DNA of 64,000 nt from Ketobacter alkanivorans (GTDB lineage Bacteria; Pseudomonadota; Gammaproteobacteria; Pseudomonadales; Ketobacteraceae): positions 4,407,990 to 4,471,989 of the forward strand of contig NZ_CP022684.1 in the NCBI RefSeq assembly GCF_002863865.1. Direction: 5' to 3'. The notes under the pieces are model-generated. The model had not been told where the DNA came from. It did not search any database and saw only the letters and a list, made by a program, of their open reading frames with translations. Each line of letters begins with the position of its first letter. Positions within the stretch are counted from its first letter, which is position 1. Positions 32,140-39,501 of this stretch are shown here, in pieces. A program made the position numbers and the translations under genes.

Positions 32140-33276
32140 ATGCCAACTAATGTGCTTGTCGTAGACGACTCCGCATTTTTCCGTCGAAGAATCAAAGAAA
32201 TTCTGGAAAAAACACCCGAATTGAAAGTGATAGGGTTTGCGGAAAACGGCAAGGCCGCTGTAGAGCAATCCAAATCACTTAAACCCGATGTCATTACTAT
32301 GGATTATGAGATGCCGCTAATGGATGGCATCTCTGCGGTGCGTTTGATTATGTCTGAACGGCCGACTCCTATTTTGATGTTTTCCTCTCTGAGTTATGAA
32401 GGGGCTCGGGTTACGCTGGACGCCTTGGAAGCCGGTGCTCTGGATTATCTGCCAAAAAGTTTTGAATCCATGTCGGGTGATCCTGGTGATAGCGCCAAAT
32501 TATTACAGGATCGTGTCATTGCGATTGCCCGGCGTGGCGCATTTATGCGGCGTGCGGCTGCACCTGCACCTGTTGCTTCAGCAACAGCAGTGCCTGCTGC
32601 AAGTCAGCCGGTTCCAAGGCCGTCTGCCCCCAGTAAACCGTCATCCAAATCTGACCTGCGGCCACCAGCAAAGGCAAGGGGTGGTAAAAGCCCTATAGAA
32701 TCATTGCAAGGTGATCGTCCGCGCATCATTTTAATTGGCGCTTCCACCGGTGGCCCGGTGGCTCTGCAGAATATCCTTACATCATTACCTGCAAACTATC
32801 CTTTTCCCATCCTGTTGGTGCAACACATGCCGGGGACATTTACTTCCGCTTTTGCGGAAAGATTAAACCGCCTGTGCAAGATTAACGTGAAAGAAGCTGC
32901 GGACAATGATCCTATTCGACCGGGGACAGCGCTGTTGGCTCCGGGTGGCAAGCAAATGTTGGTGGAAGGTAATGGGCAAACGGTGTCCATAATCGACGGC
33001 AACGACAAAATTCAGTATCGACCCAGTGTTGATATTACGTTTGGATCAGCGGCGAGAAGCATAAGAGGCAAGATTCTTGCATTGGTGTTAACAGGAATGG
33101 GTACCGATGGACGTGAGGGGTGTAAGCTGTTGAAGCGAAACGGTGCAACAGTTTGGACTCAAAGCGAACAAAGTTGTGTTGTTTACGGTATGCCCATGGC
33201 TGTAGAAACCGCAGGCTTATCCGATGCGGTAATTGACATCAAAGATGTAGGTAATACTTTAGGCGAGCTGCGCTGA
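32140..33276 (+). CDS. cheB: Receptor methylesterase/response regulator CheB
   Basis: 378 residues. Receiver domain (1-110) with Asp55 in VITMDYEMP; a Pro/Ala/Ser-rich linker (about 135-185); and a methylesterase domain (about 190-375) with the catalytic Ser in LIGASTGGPVAL, His in LLVQHMPG and Asp in TGMGTDGREG. CheB demethylates and deamidates chemoreceptors for adaptation. No cheR is in the window, so it must be elsewhere. motC follows 4 bases after the stop. Confidence 0.95.
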   Translation: MPTNVLVVDDSAFFRRRIKEILEKTPELKVIGFAENGKAAVEQSKSLKPDVITMDYEMPLMDGISAVRLIMSERPTPILMFSSLSYEGARVTLDALEAGALDYLPKSFESMSGDPGDSAKLLQDRVIAIARRGAFMRRAAAPAPVASATAVPAASQPVPRPSAPSKPSSKSDLRPPAKARGGKSPIESLQGDRPRIILIGASTGGPVALQNILTSLPANYPFPILLVQHMPGTFTSAFAERLNRLCKINVKEAADNDPIRPGTALLAPGGKQMLVEGNGQTVSIIDGNDKIQYRPSVDITFGSAARSIRGKILALVLTGMGTDGREGCKLLKRNGATVWTQSEQSCVVYGMPMAVETAGLSDAVIDIKDVGNTLGELR

Positions 33277-33280
33277 CACT

Positions 33281-34024
33281 ATGGATATCTTGAGTATCAC
33301 AGGCCTGCTGATTGGCATCGTTGCCATCATAGGCGGAAACGCTATGGAGGGAGGGCACCTGTCTGGCCTGGCCAATGGGCCTGCTGCCGTCATTGTGATT
33401 GGCGGTACGCTTGGTGCCGCGATGTTGCAAACCCCCATGGCAACGTTCAAGCATTCCTTCTCTGTTTTACGTTGGGTGTTCTTCCCGCCAGCCATTGATA
33501 TGAAAGAGAATATCGATCGGGTGATACATTGGAGCCTGACTGCTCGCAAGGAAGGCTTGTTGGGTTTGGAAGCGATAACAGAAAATGAGTCGGATGGGTT
33601 TTCTCGTAAAGGATTGCAGTTGCTGGTGGATGGCGGTGAACCGGAATCCATCCGTAATATTATGGAAGTGGAGCTGATCGCCCAAGAGGATAAGCACCTG
33701 CATGCAGCAAAGGTGTTCGAAGCCATGGGAGGTTATTCGCCAACCATTGGTATTATTGGTGCCGTTATGGGCCTTATTCACGTGATGGGAAATCTGGCAG
33801 ACCCCAGTAAGCTGGGTGCAGGTATTGCCACGGCCTTTGTTGCAACTATTTATGGTGTGGGGTTGGCGAATCTTATATTTCTGCCGATTGCCGCCAAACT
33901 AAAATCCACAATCAAAGCGCAAAGCAGCCAGCGAGAAATGGTAATCGAAGGCCTTATTGCCATTGCCGATGGTGAAAACCCAAGAACCATCGAAATGAAA
34001 CTCGAGGGATATCTGGACCAGTGA
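33281..34024 (+). CDS. motC: Flagellar stator protein MotC (MotA family)
   Basis: 247 residues with four membrane helices (about 1-20, 30-50, 148-170, 182-205). The MotA-type sequence ESIRNIMEVELIAQEDKHLHAAKVFEAMGGYSPTIGIIGAVMGLIHVMGNL includes the conserved Pro residues near the third helix. With MotD it makes a proton-driven stator. In Pseudomonas the MotCD pair next to cheB is the stator important for swarming and movement in viscous media. The typical MotAB pair would lie elsewhere. Confidence 0.92.
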   Translation: MDILSITGLLIGIVAIIGGNAMEGGHLSGLANGPAAVIVIGGTLGAAMLQTPMATFKHSFSVLRWVFFPPAIDMKENIDRVIHWSLTARKEGLLGLEAITENESDGFSRKGLQLLVDGGEPESIRNIMEVELIAQEDKHLHAAKVFEAMGGYSPTIGIIGAVMGLIHVMGNLADPSKLGAGIATAFVATIYGVGLANLIFLPIAAKLKSTIKAQSSQREMVIEGLIAIADGENPRTIEMKLEGYLDQ

Positions 34025-34040
34025 TCCAGCGGGGTGGGCT

Positions 34041-35024
34041 ATGCGACGACGACAGGTGGAAGAACACGTAAATCATGAGCGCTGGGTAATTTCCTACGCA
34101 GATTTCATTACGTTGCTGTTCGCATTTTTCGTGGTTATGTATTCGATTTCCTCAGTAAATGAGGGCAAGTATAAAGTCTTGTCCGATTCCTTGGTGAGTG
34201 TATTTAACGCGAAACCCAGAACCCTTGATCCACTCACCGTGGGTGATAAGGATGTCCATAAAAGCAATGATCAGTTGATCAAGCTGCCGGTGCCCGGTGA
34301 CTATTCCAGTAAAGAAGATTATCAATTCAGTGTGGAAGGCCTGTTTGATGATGTGGAAAATCGAGCTGCTCGTCAGGGCGATATGCGCGACAACGAAGTC
34401 GATCACCTTTCTAAAATAACCGAGCAATTGGCTACCAAGCTACAACAGCAAATCGACAGCAATGACGTAGAAATCCGTGGCAATGATGAGTGGATTGAAG
34501 TGAACATTAAAGCCAGTGTGCTGTATCCCAGTGGCAGTGCAACGCTTTCCGCTGCTTCGAAAGATGTATTGGATAAAGTAAGTGATGTTCTGAAAGGTAA
34601 ACCTAATCCAATTCATGTTGAAGGTTACACTGATAATGTACCGATCGAGACACGTCAGTTTCCTTCCAACTGGGAGCTGTCTGCATCCCGAGCCGCCAGC
34701 GTGGTTCGATTTTTTGAAGGCCGAGGAATCAATCCAGCACAATTAGCGGCGGTGGGCTATGGAGAATATCACCCTGTGGCCGATAATGAAACGGAGGATG
34801 GGCGTTCCCGTAACCGCCGAATCGCATTAGTGATCTCTAAGGCTGAAGCAAAACCGGTGAGTGATGTGGTGGGTGCAAAAGCGGCGGACTATAAAATGGG
34901 AACCGGTTCGGCTGGCGTCAGTAAAGACAGGCGTGATCGTGCTGAATCTGAAGTTCCGCTCAGAATTATTCGATTACAGGATGGCGGTTTGCTGTTTTCA
35001 GCAGATGGCCAGACAAAAGAGTAG
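34041..35024 (+). CDS. motD: Flagellar stator protein MotD (MotB family)
   Basis: 327 residues. A short cytoplasmic tail, one membrane helix with the proton-binding Asp21 (SYADFITLLFAFFVVMYSIS), a plug/linker, and an OmpA-like peptidoglycan-binding domain (about 150-275) with VEGYTDNVPI, NWELSASRAASVVRFF and SRNRRIALVI. A basic, disordered C-terminal extension of about 45 residues follows. It anchors MotC to the cell wall. Coding sequence follows motC by 16 bases. Confidence 0.93.
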   Translation: MRRRQVEEHVNHERWVISYADFITLLFAFFVVMYSISSVNEGKYKVLSDSLVSVFNAKPRTLDPLTVGDKDVHKSNDQLIKLPVPGDYSSKEDYQFSVEGLFDDVENRAARQGDMRDNEVDHLSKITEQLATKLQQQIDSNDVEIRGNDEWIEVNIKASVLYPSGSATLSAASKDVLDKVSDVLKGKPNPIHVEGYTDNVPIETRQFPSNWELSASRAASVVRFFEGRGINPAQLAAVGYGEYHPVADNETEDGRSRNRRIALVISKAEAKPVSDVVGAKAADYKMGTGSAGVSKDRRDRAESEVPLRIIRLQDGGLLFSADGQTKE

Positions 35025-35033
35025 GGTAGCTAA

Positions 35034-35837
35034 GTGAAGATCTGGGCAGTGGCGAATCAGAAAGGTGGTGTGGGTAAAACCACCACCGTGGTAGGGCTGG
35101 GTGGGATTCTTGCGCAGCAAGGGCATCGGGTATTGATGATCGACCTGGATCCTCATGGCTCACTGACCAGCTATTTCAAACAAAACCCGGATGAAATGGA
35201 GCTGTCGGTTTATCAGTTGTTTCAACATAAGGGGGAAGTGCCTCAGCAGCTACCGCGCCAACTGATTTTAAACACCGGTTTTCCGGGGCTGGATTTTACA
35301 CCGTCTTCCACATCCTTAGCCATGCTGGAGCGCCAGGCGGTAAGTCAGGGCGGGGCAGGTTTGGTGATATCCAAGACCATTGCGTGGTTGTGGGACGATT
35401 ACGACTATGTGTTGATGGATACTCCGCCCATTCTGGGTGTGTTATTAATCAACGCGTTAGCTGCCTGCCAGCAGCTACTGCTGCCAGTGCAAACTGAGTT
35501 TCTGGCCATCAAAGGGTTGGAGCGCATGATGCGAACGTTGCAAATGGTGATGCGTTCGCAGAAACGTGAGCTACCCTATCTGGTGGTGCCCACTATGTTC
35601 GATCGTCGTACTCAGGCTTCTGTAGGTAGCCTGCGATTGCTGCGTCAAACTTATGACGGCCATATCTGGCCCTCTGCTATACCGGTAGACACCCGGTTTC
35701 GGGATGCCAGCAGAGCGGGTGTGCCACCCAGTAACTATGAATCAGGTTGCCGAGGGGTCTTGGCCTACGGCTCTCTGCTAAAATATCTAATGAGCCACGA
35801 GCCCGATTCGAGTATTAAGCACCAAGCCTCTTCTTAA
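35034..35837 (+). CDS. parC: ParC-like ParA-family ATPase (chemotaxis array positioning)
   Basis: 267 residues from GTG 35034. Deviant Walker A NQKGGVGKTTT (residues 8-18), switch II MIDLDPHGSLT and MDTPPILG mark the ParA/Soj family. In Vibrio and Pseudomonas the ParA-like gene at this point, between motD and a CheW-domain gene, encodes ParC/ParA-like proteins that place chemotaxis arrays at the pole. There is no parB or parS here, which argues against plasmid partition. It is followed by the parP-like gene. Confidence 0.85.
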   Translation: MKIWAVANQKGGVGKTTTVVGLGGILAQQGHRVLMIDLDPHGSLTSYFKQNPDEMELSVYQLFQHKGEVPQQLPRQLILNTGFPGLDFTPSSTSLAMLERQAVSQGGAGLVISKTIAWLWDDYDYVLMDTPPILGVLLINALAACQQLLLPVQTEFLAIKGLERMMRTLQMVMRSQKRELPYLVVPTMFDRRTQASVGSLRLLRQTYDGHIWPSAIPVDTRFRDASRAGVPPSNYESGCRGVLAYGSLLKYLMSHEPDSSIKHQASS

Positions 35838-35883
35838 TCAGGTTTGGATTCCGAGTCCCATTTCGCAAGCAGTAGCGAAGGAC

Positions 35884-36843
35884 ATGAACGACGAGAAGCA
35901 AGACGATCAACCGATCAATGCAGTGGATCGAGTGATATACGATTATCTGGATGAGATGCTCCATGACCCGGCGGCAGACGAACCTGTATCCAGTAATCTA
36001 CCAGTGCGGCGTGTAGTTCCTGATAATGTTGCCCATTTTGATATCAGTAAGAAGAAATATCCTGTGGCTTCGGCCCCTGTAAAGCAACCCTCAGCGATGG
36101 TTGTTGATAAGAAGGAATCAATGCCCTATTCGGTTATGGATCGCCCAGCTTTGTTGAGTGAATCCTTGCTGCGCATTGCCCCCGAAACGCCTGCCGTTAA
36201 GCCTAAAGAAGTTGCCCCAGTAGACACCACCCCGGAAAGCATTCCGGAGGCCAAGGTGTCGATGCCCGCGCAGAAACCCGATCCGGTTGTTGAACCGGTT
36301 GAAGCTGAAATCGAACCCGACGATCCACAGGATAGCGCGCTTGAAGGCGTTGATATTAAGGGACAAAACCAGTGGTGTGCGAATGGCCGCCCTGTTTGGG
36401 CACAGTCCCGTTTCGAATGCTTGATCTTTAATGTGAATGGGCTCAAGTTGGCGGTGCCTTTGATTACGCTGGGCTCAGTTCATCAGATTGATCGTAAGTT
36501 TAACGCCTTGCCAGGCCAATTTGACTGGTTTCTGGGGATCTTGCAAACCCCCAGTGCCGGAAATATCAAAGTGTTGGATACCGGGTTGTGCGTGATGCCG
36601 GAACGTTATGATCCAGCCAGCCGAAGCTCGCTGGCTTATGTCATTACAATCCACGGTTATTCATGGGGCTTGGCCTGCCATCAGGTTGAGAGATCCATCA
36701 CTCTGGAGCCTGATCAGGTTAAATGGCGTAGTCAACGGGGTAAAAGGCCATGGCTGGCCGGCACAGTGGTCGAGTATATGTGCTCGTTGGTGGACACAGA
36801 CGGTTTTCAGGAAATCATCAATATGGCTGAACAGACACAATAA
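35884..36843 (+). CDS. parP: ParP-like CheW-domain protein
   Basis: 319 residues. The first ~165 residues are Pro/Glu/Val-rich and probably disordered; the C-terminal half (about 175-315) is a CheW-like domain (QSRFECLIFNVNGLKLAVPLITLGSVHQ, WFLGILQ, LAYVITIHGYSWGLACHQVE). ParP in Vibrio joins ParC to CheA and holds arrays at the pole; domain layout and position after parC match. It is followed by two true cheW genes. Confidence 0.85.
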   Translation: MNDEKQDDQPINAVDRVIYDYLDEMLHDPAADEPVSSNLPVRRVVPDNVAHFDISKKKYPVASAPVKQPSAMVVDKKESMPYSVMDRPALLSESLLRIAPETPAVKPKEVAPVDTTPESIPEAKVSMPAQKPDPVVEPVEAEIEPDDPQDSALEGVDIKGQNQWCANGRPVWAQSRFECLIFNVNGLKLAVPLITLGSVHQIDRKFNALPGQFDWFLGILQTPSAGNIKVLDTGLCVMPERYDPASRSSLAYVITIHGYSWGLACHQVERSITLEPDQVKWRSQRGKRPWLAGTVVEYMCSLVDTDGFQEIINMAEQTQ

Positions 36844-36908
36844 ACCTCATTGCCCCCTCCAAATTGAATCCTCGATACTGGCGCTGTGTCTTCCCTGATC
36901 TATAGTTA

Positions 36909-36935
36909 TAAAACAACCAGTTAAACTGGCCGAAG
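36909..36935 (+). promoter_or_regulatory. Weak sigma-28 candidate upstream of the first cheW
   Basis: TAAA (36909-36912) and GCCGAAG (36929-36935) resemble the FliA consensus TAAA-N15-GCCGATAA, with a 16-base spacer and imperfect -10. It ends about 28 bases before the cheW ATG. Only a candidate. Confidence 0.3.
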
Positions 36936-36962
36936 TGTCATCAAATTCAAGTGGCATAAATT

Positions 36963-37445
36963 ATGGCAAATACAGCTCAAACTCGTTCCAGTGACGATCC
37001 TGTTATCCAGTGGGTTACCTTTCGTTTGGCCGGTGAAACCTACGGAATTAATGTAATGCAAGTGCAGGAAGTGCTGCGCTTTACCGATATTGCCCCGGTT
37101 CCCGGTGGTTCCCACCACGTGCTGGGCATTATTAACTTGCGTGGCAACGTGGTTACAGTAATTGATACTCGCTTGCGCTTTGGGTTGCCCAAAGGTGATA
37201 TCAATGACAACACCCGTATCGTCATTACCGAAGCAAGTGCTCATGTTATAGGCATTTTGGTGGATAGCGTGGCGGAAGTGGTGTATTTGCGCCAGTCGGA
37301 AATCGATACGTCACCTAACATCGGCAACGATGAAAGCGCACGATATATTCAGGGTGTGTGTCACAAGGACGGCGAACTGCTGATTCTGCTGGAGCTGGAC
37401 AAGATGCTGACCGATGATGAATGGGCCGAACTGGACTCAGTATAG
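36963..37445 (+). CDS. cheW: Chemotaxis coupling protein CheW, copy 1
   Basis: 160 residues, a single CheW domain: IQWVTFRLAGETYGINVMQVQEVLRF, PVPGGSHHVLGIINLRGNVVTVIDTRLRFGL, RIVITEASAHVIGILVDSVAEVVYL. CheW bridges receptors and CheA in the array. The acidic C-terminal tail (LTDDEWAELDSV) differs from copy 2. Copy 1 is the one in the position of the cheW gene of Pseudomonas relatives, after the ParP-like gene. Confidence 0.95.
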   Translation: MANTAQTRSSDDPVIQWVTFRLAGETYGINVMQVQEVLRFTDIAPVPGGSHHVLGIINLRGNVVTVIDTRLRFGLPKGDINDNTRIVITEASAHVIGILVDSVAEVVYLRQSEIDTSPNIGNDESARYIQGVCHKDGELLILLELDKMLTDDEWAELDSV

Positions 37446-37454
37446 GTTCAGCGG

Positions 37455-37471
37455 TTGGCATGTTAGCTGCA
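37455..37471 (+). promoter_or_regulatory. Predicted sigma-54 promoter of the second cheW
   Basis: TTGGCATGTTAGCTGCA has GG (37457-37458) and GC (37469-37470) at the required 12-base spacing and differs from consensus only at a few tolerated positions. The start would be about 37482, some 55 bases before ATG 37538. It lies between the two cheW genes. Confidence 0.65.
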
Positions 37472-37537
37472 TCGACAGAATAACCACCCAAGGCGATGTA
37501 ATTTTGACGTTAAGGAACACATCAGGAGTCTTTGACT

Positions 37538-38020
37538 ATGGCCAGAAATGAGGCCGCCTCAGATGATCAGGTCACACAGTGGGGAACATTTCGGCTAGGT
37601 GACGAAATTTACGGTGTGAGCGTAATGCAGATTCGTGAGGTGTTGCGATACACCGAGATCACACCTGTGCCCGGAGCACCCTATTACGTACTGGGCATTA
37701 TTAACTTGCGTGGTAACGTTGTTACCGTGATCGACACTCGCACCCGCTTTGGTTTGGGTGCAGGTGAAATTAATAACAACACTCGAATTGTCATCGTAGA
37801 AGTCGAGAAACAAGTGATTGGCATGCTGGTGGACAGTGTGGCAGAGGTGACTTATCTCAACGAATCAGAAATCGAAAAAGCGCCTAATGTCGGTAATGAT
37901 GAGACGTCCAAGTTTATTACCGGTGTTTGTAACAAGCACGATGAGCTGCTGATTTTGATTGATTTGGAGCGCATGATTGAGACAGCCGGTGGCGGTGTTG
38001 GCATGGCGATGGGGTTTTAG
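37538..38020 (+). CDS. cheW: Chemotaxis coupling protein CheW, copy 2
   Basis: 160 residues from ATG 37538 (AGGAG at 37524-37528; the TTG at 37532 is rejected). A full CheW domain: TQWGTFRLGDEIYGVSVMQIREVLRY, PVPGAPYYVLGIINLRGNVVTVIDTRTRFGL, QVIGMLVDSVAEVTYL. Clearly a paralogue of the preceding gene with a different Gly/Met-rich tail (GGGVGMAMGF). Its own predicted sigma-54 promoter suggests different timing. Confidence 0.95.
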   Translation: MARNEAASDDQVTQWGTFRLGDEIYGVSVMQIREVLRYTEITPVPGAPYYVLGIINLRGNVVTVIDTRTRFGLGAGEINNNTRIVIVEVEKQVIGMLVDSVAEVTYLNESEIEKAPNVGNDETSKFITGVCNKHDELLILIDLERMIETAGGGVGMAMGF

Positions 38021-38032
38021 GGTGAATTTTCC

Positions 38033-38443
38033 ATGTATGTAGATCAGTTCTGGTTAGGCGTGTTGATTGCTGTATTTCTAACGGCGGGCATGGTGCTGCT
38101 GTTGATGCAGGTTCAGAAAATGAAACATAACCAGCTGATGTTGCAGGATGAGAAGAAAATGCTGGAGGCGCGGATCAAGAGCCTTGAGAGCAAGATAGAA
38201 TTTTTAAACACCGGTTCATTGGGCATCGGTCAACGTTTGATGAACACCGAGAAGCGTCTTAATCAGGCCTTAGAACGGCAGGATGATCTGGCGCAAAGTA
38301 ATTCAGAGCATCTATTCCGGCGTCAGGCTGATCGGGTTCTGAAAGGTCGCGAGCTTGAGTCTGCTGATGAAGATGATGGCCCTTCCCGCACCGAAGCCAA
38401 ATTAATGGCATTGGTGAACAAGCAGAAGCACACCAAGCCCTAA
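38033..38443 (+). CDS. DUF2802 family membrane-anchored coiled-coil protein
   Basis: 136 residues. An N-terminal membrane helix (about 5-25, FWLGVLIAVFLTAGMVLLLM) is followed by a coiled coil (30-95) and a basic tail. DUF2802 proteins are found right after cheW in Pseudomonas-type clusters; function unknown. The C-terminal segment RRQADRVLKGRELESADEDDG, followed by EAKLMALVNKQK, is the conserved part. It starts 12 bases after the second cheW. Confidence 0.8.
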   Translation: MYVDQFWLGVLIAVFLTAGMVLLLMQVQKMKHNQLMLQDEKKMLEARIKSLESKIEFLNTGSLGIGQRLMNTEKRLNQALERQDDLAQSNSEHLFRRQADRVLKGRELESADEDDGPSRTEAKLMALVNKQKHTKP

Positions 38444-38610
38444 CCAACTTAGATTTGCTGTTTTTGTTGACGCTTTTCCATAAATACTTCTATAAATTTC
38501 AATATCTTGCGAATAGAATGCGCAATTCTTAGAGCCAAATATTCCAACCGCAAAACGCCCTGACACCTATACTCAAAATGAGTTTTCAGCGACCTGTTTG
38601 GGTGTATCGT

Positions 38611-39066
38611 ATGAACGTTTTTGCGAAGGTAGTATGTAGTCTGGTCTTGATGTTGTCCTCTGCTGTAGCGTTAGCAGAAGCCCCTGATGTTGTAATGGGG
38701 GCGAATACAGTTGATCTGGAAAAAGCTAAAACGTTGTTTGACGATGGGGCTGTGTTTATCGATGTACGTGACGCACAGTCTTGGAGTCTGGGCCATATTC
38801 AAGGTGCTGTTAATTTGGATTTTAATGCCAGTGAGTTTGCGGTGCTGTATATATCCAAAGAACTTGATCGAGCCACTCCCATCGTTTTTTATACCAGTAG
38901 CCCCTTGAATGTAAGCAGTGCGATGGCCAGTTTCTTCGCCTCTAACTGGGGTTACAGTAATGTTTACTATTTCCGTGATGGATTTTATTCATGGATGGCT
39001 GCAGATTTACCGGTGGAGTTGAAGATGGCCGGTCGCAGTGTTCAGGTTGATAGCGTAATTCAGTAG
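38611..39066 (+). CDS. Exported rhodanese-like protein lacking the catalytic cysteine
   Basis: 151 residues from ATG 38611 (MNVFAKVVCSLVLMLSSAVALAEA, a signal peptide); the frame also opens at 38578, before the signal peptide. The rhodanese fold is visible from the CH2A-like VFIDVRDAQSWSLGHIQGAVNL to YYFRDGFYSWMAADLPVEL. The active-site loop, usually YC followed by five residues, reads FYTSSPLNVSS, so the nucleophilic Cys is replaced by Thr. It is therefore unlikely to transfer sulfur and may bind a ligand or partner. It stands alone before a strong terminator. Confidence 0.85.
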   Translation: MNVFAKVVCSLVLMLSSAVALAEAPDVVMGANTVDLEKAKTLFDDGAVFIDVRDAQSWSLGHIQGAVNLDFNASEFAVLYISKELDRATPIVFYTSSPLNVSSAMASFFASNWGYSNVYYFRDGFYSWMAADLPVELKMAGRSVQVDSVIQ

Positions 39067-39096
39067 TTTCCTGTCAATCCGTTGTGCTCGTGTAGA

Positions 39097-39127
39097 AACG
39101 GCCTCCTTGGAAGGGGGCCGTTTTTTT
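39097..39127 (+). terminator. Intrinsic terminator after the rhodanese-like gene
   Basis: AACGGCCTCC (39097-39106) pairs with GGGGGCCGTT (39113-39122) around the loop TTGGAA, and T continues to 39127. It ends the plus-strand gene. Read on the minus strand the stem is followed by TTTCT, so it may also serve the convergent FlhB-like gene. Confidence 0.9.
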
Positions 39128-39174
39128 ATTCGCAGGCCTAGTGCCGCAATGATCCCCAGGCTGCCTGGTGAATT

Positions 39175-39501
39175 TTATTCGGCGGGCCCTTGAATTCGAT
39201 TTTGACCGAAGGTGCTGTTTTCTGTTCGGCCAAACCCGTCCGGTGTTTTCCCTTTTAGCATGTACACAAAGGCGATGATTTCTGCGATGGTTCGGTATAG
39301 AAGTTCGGGTATTTCGTCGCCCACTTCCAGTCGCGCGAGAATATCTACCAGCTGAGGGTTTTCGTAGATGGGAACATCGTTTTCGCGAGCAATTCGAATG
39401 ATCTCCTGGGCCAATTCCTGGCTGCCAGAGGCGCTTACGAAAGGTGCGCTTTTTCCGTCGTAGGTCAGTGCGACTGCCTGATTGGATTGGTCTTCGCTCA
39501 T
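39175..39501 (-). CDS. Short FlhB C-domain-like protein (FhlB/YlqH type)
   Basis: 108 residues without membrane helices. The sequence AVALTYDGKSAPFVSASGSQELAQEIIRIARENDVPIYENPQLVDILARLEVGDEIPELLYRTIAEIIAFVYML corresponds to the cytoplasmic domain of FlhB after the cleavage site; the NPTH motif is missing, so it starts where the cleaved fragment would. Such proteins (FhlB in Salmonella-type studies, YlqH in Bacillus) can replace part of FlhB function. It overlaps the upstream FliK-like gene by 4 bases (ATGA), which suggests a working pair. Confidence 0.88.
   Translation of the reverse strand: MSEDQSNQAVALTYDGKSAPFVSASGSQELAQEIIRIARENDVPIYENPQLVDILARLEVGDEIPELLYRTIAEIIAFVYMLKGKTPDGFGRTENSTFGQNRIQGPAE

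Noticed and set aside
35034..35837. The ParA-like gene as a plasmid or chromosome partition gene
   Set aside because: No parB or parS-like repeats nearby, and the position between motD and a CheW-domain gene is that of ParC-type array positioning proteins.
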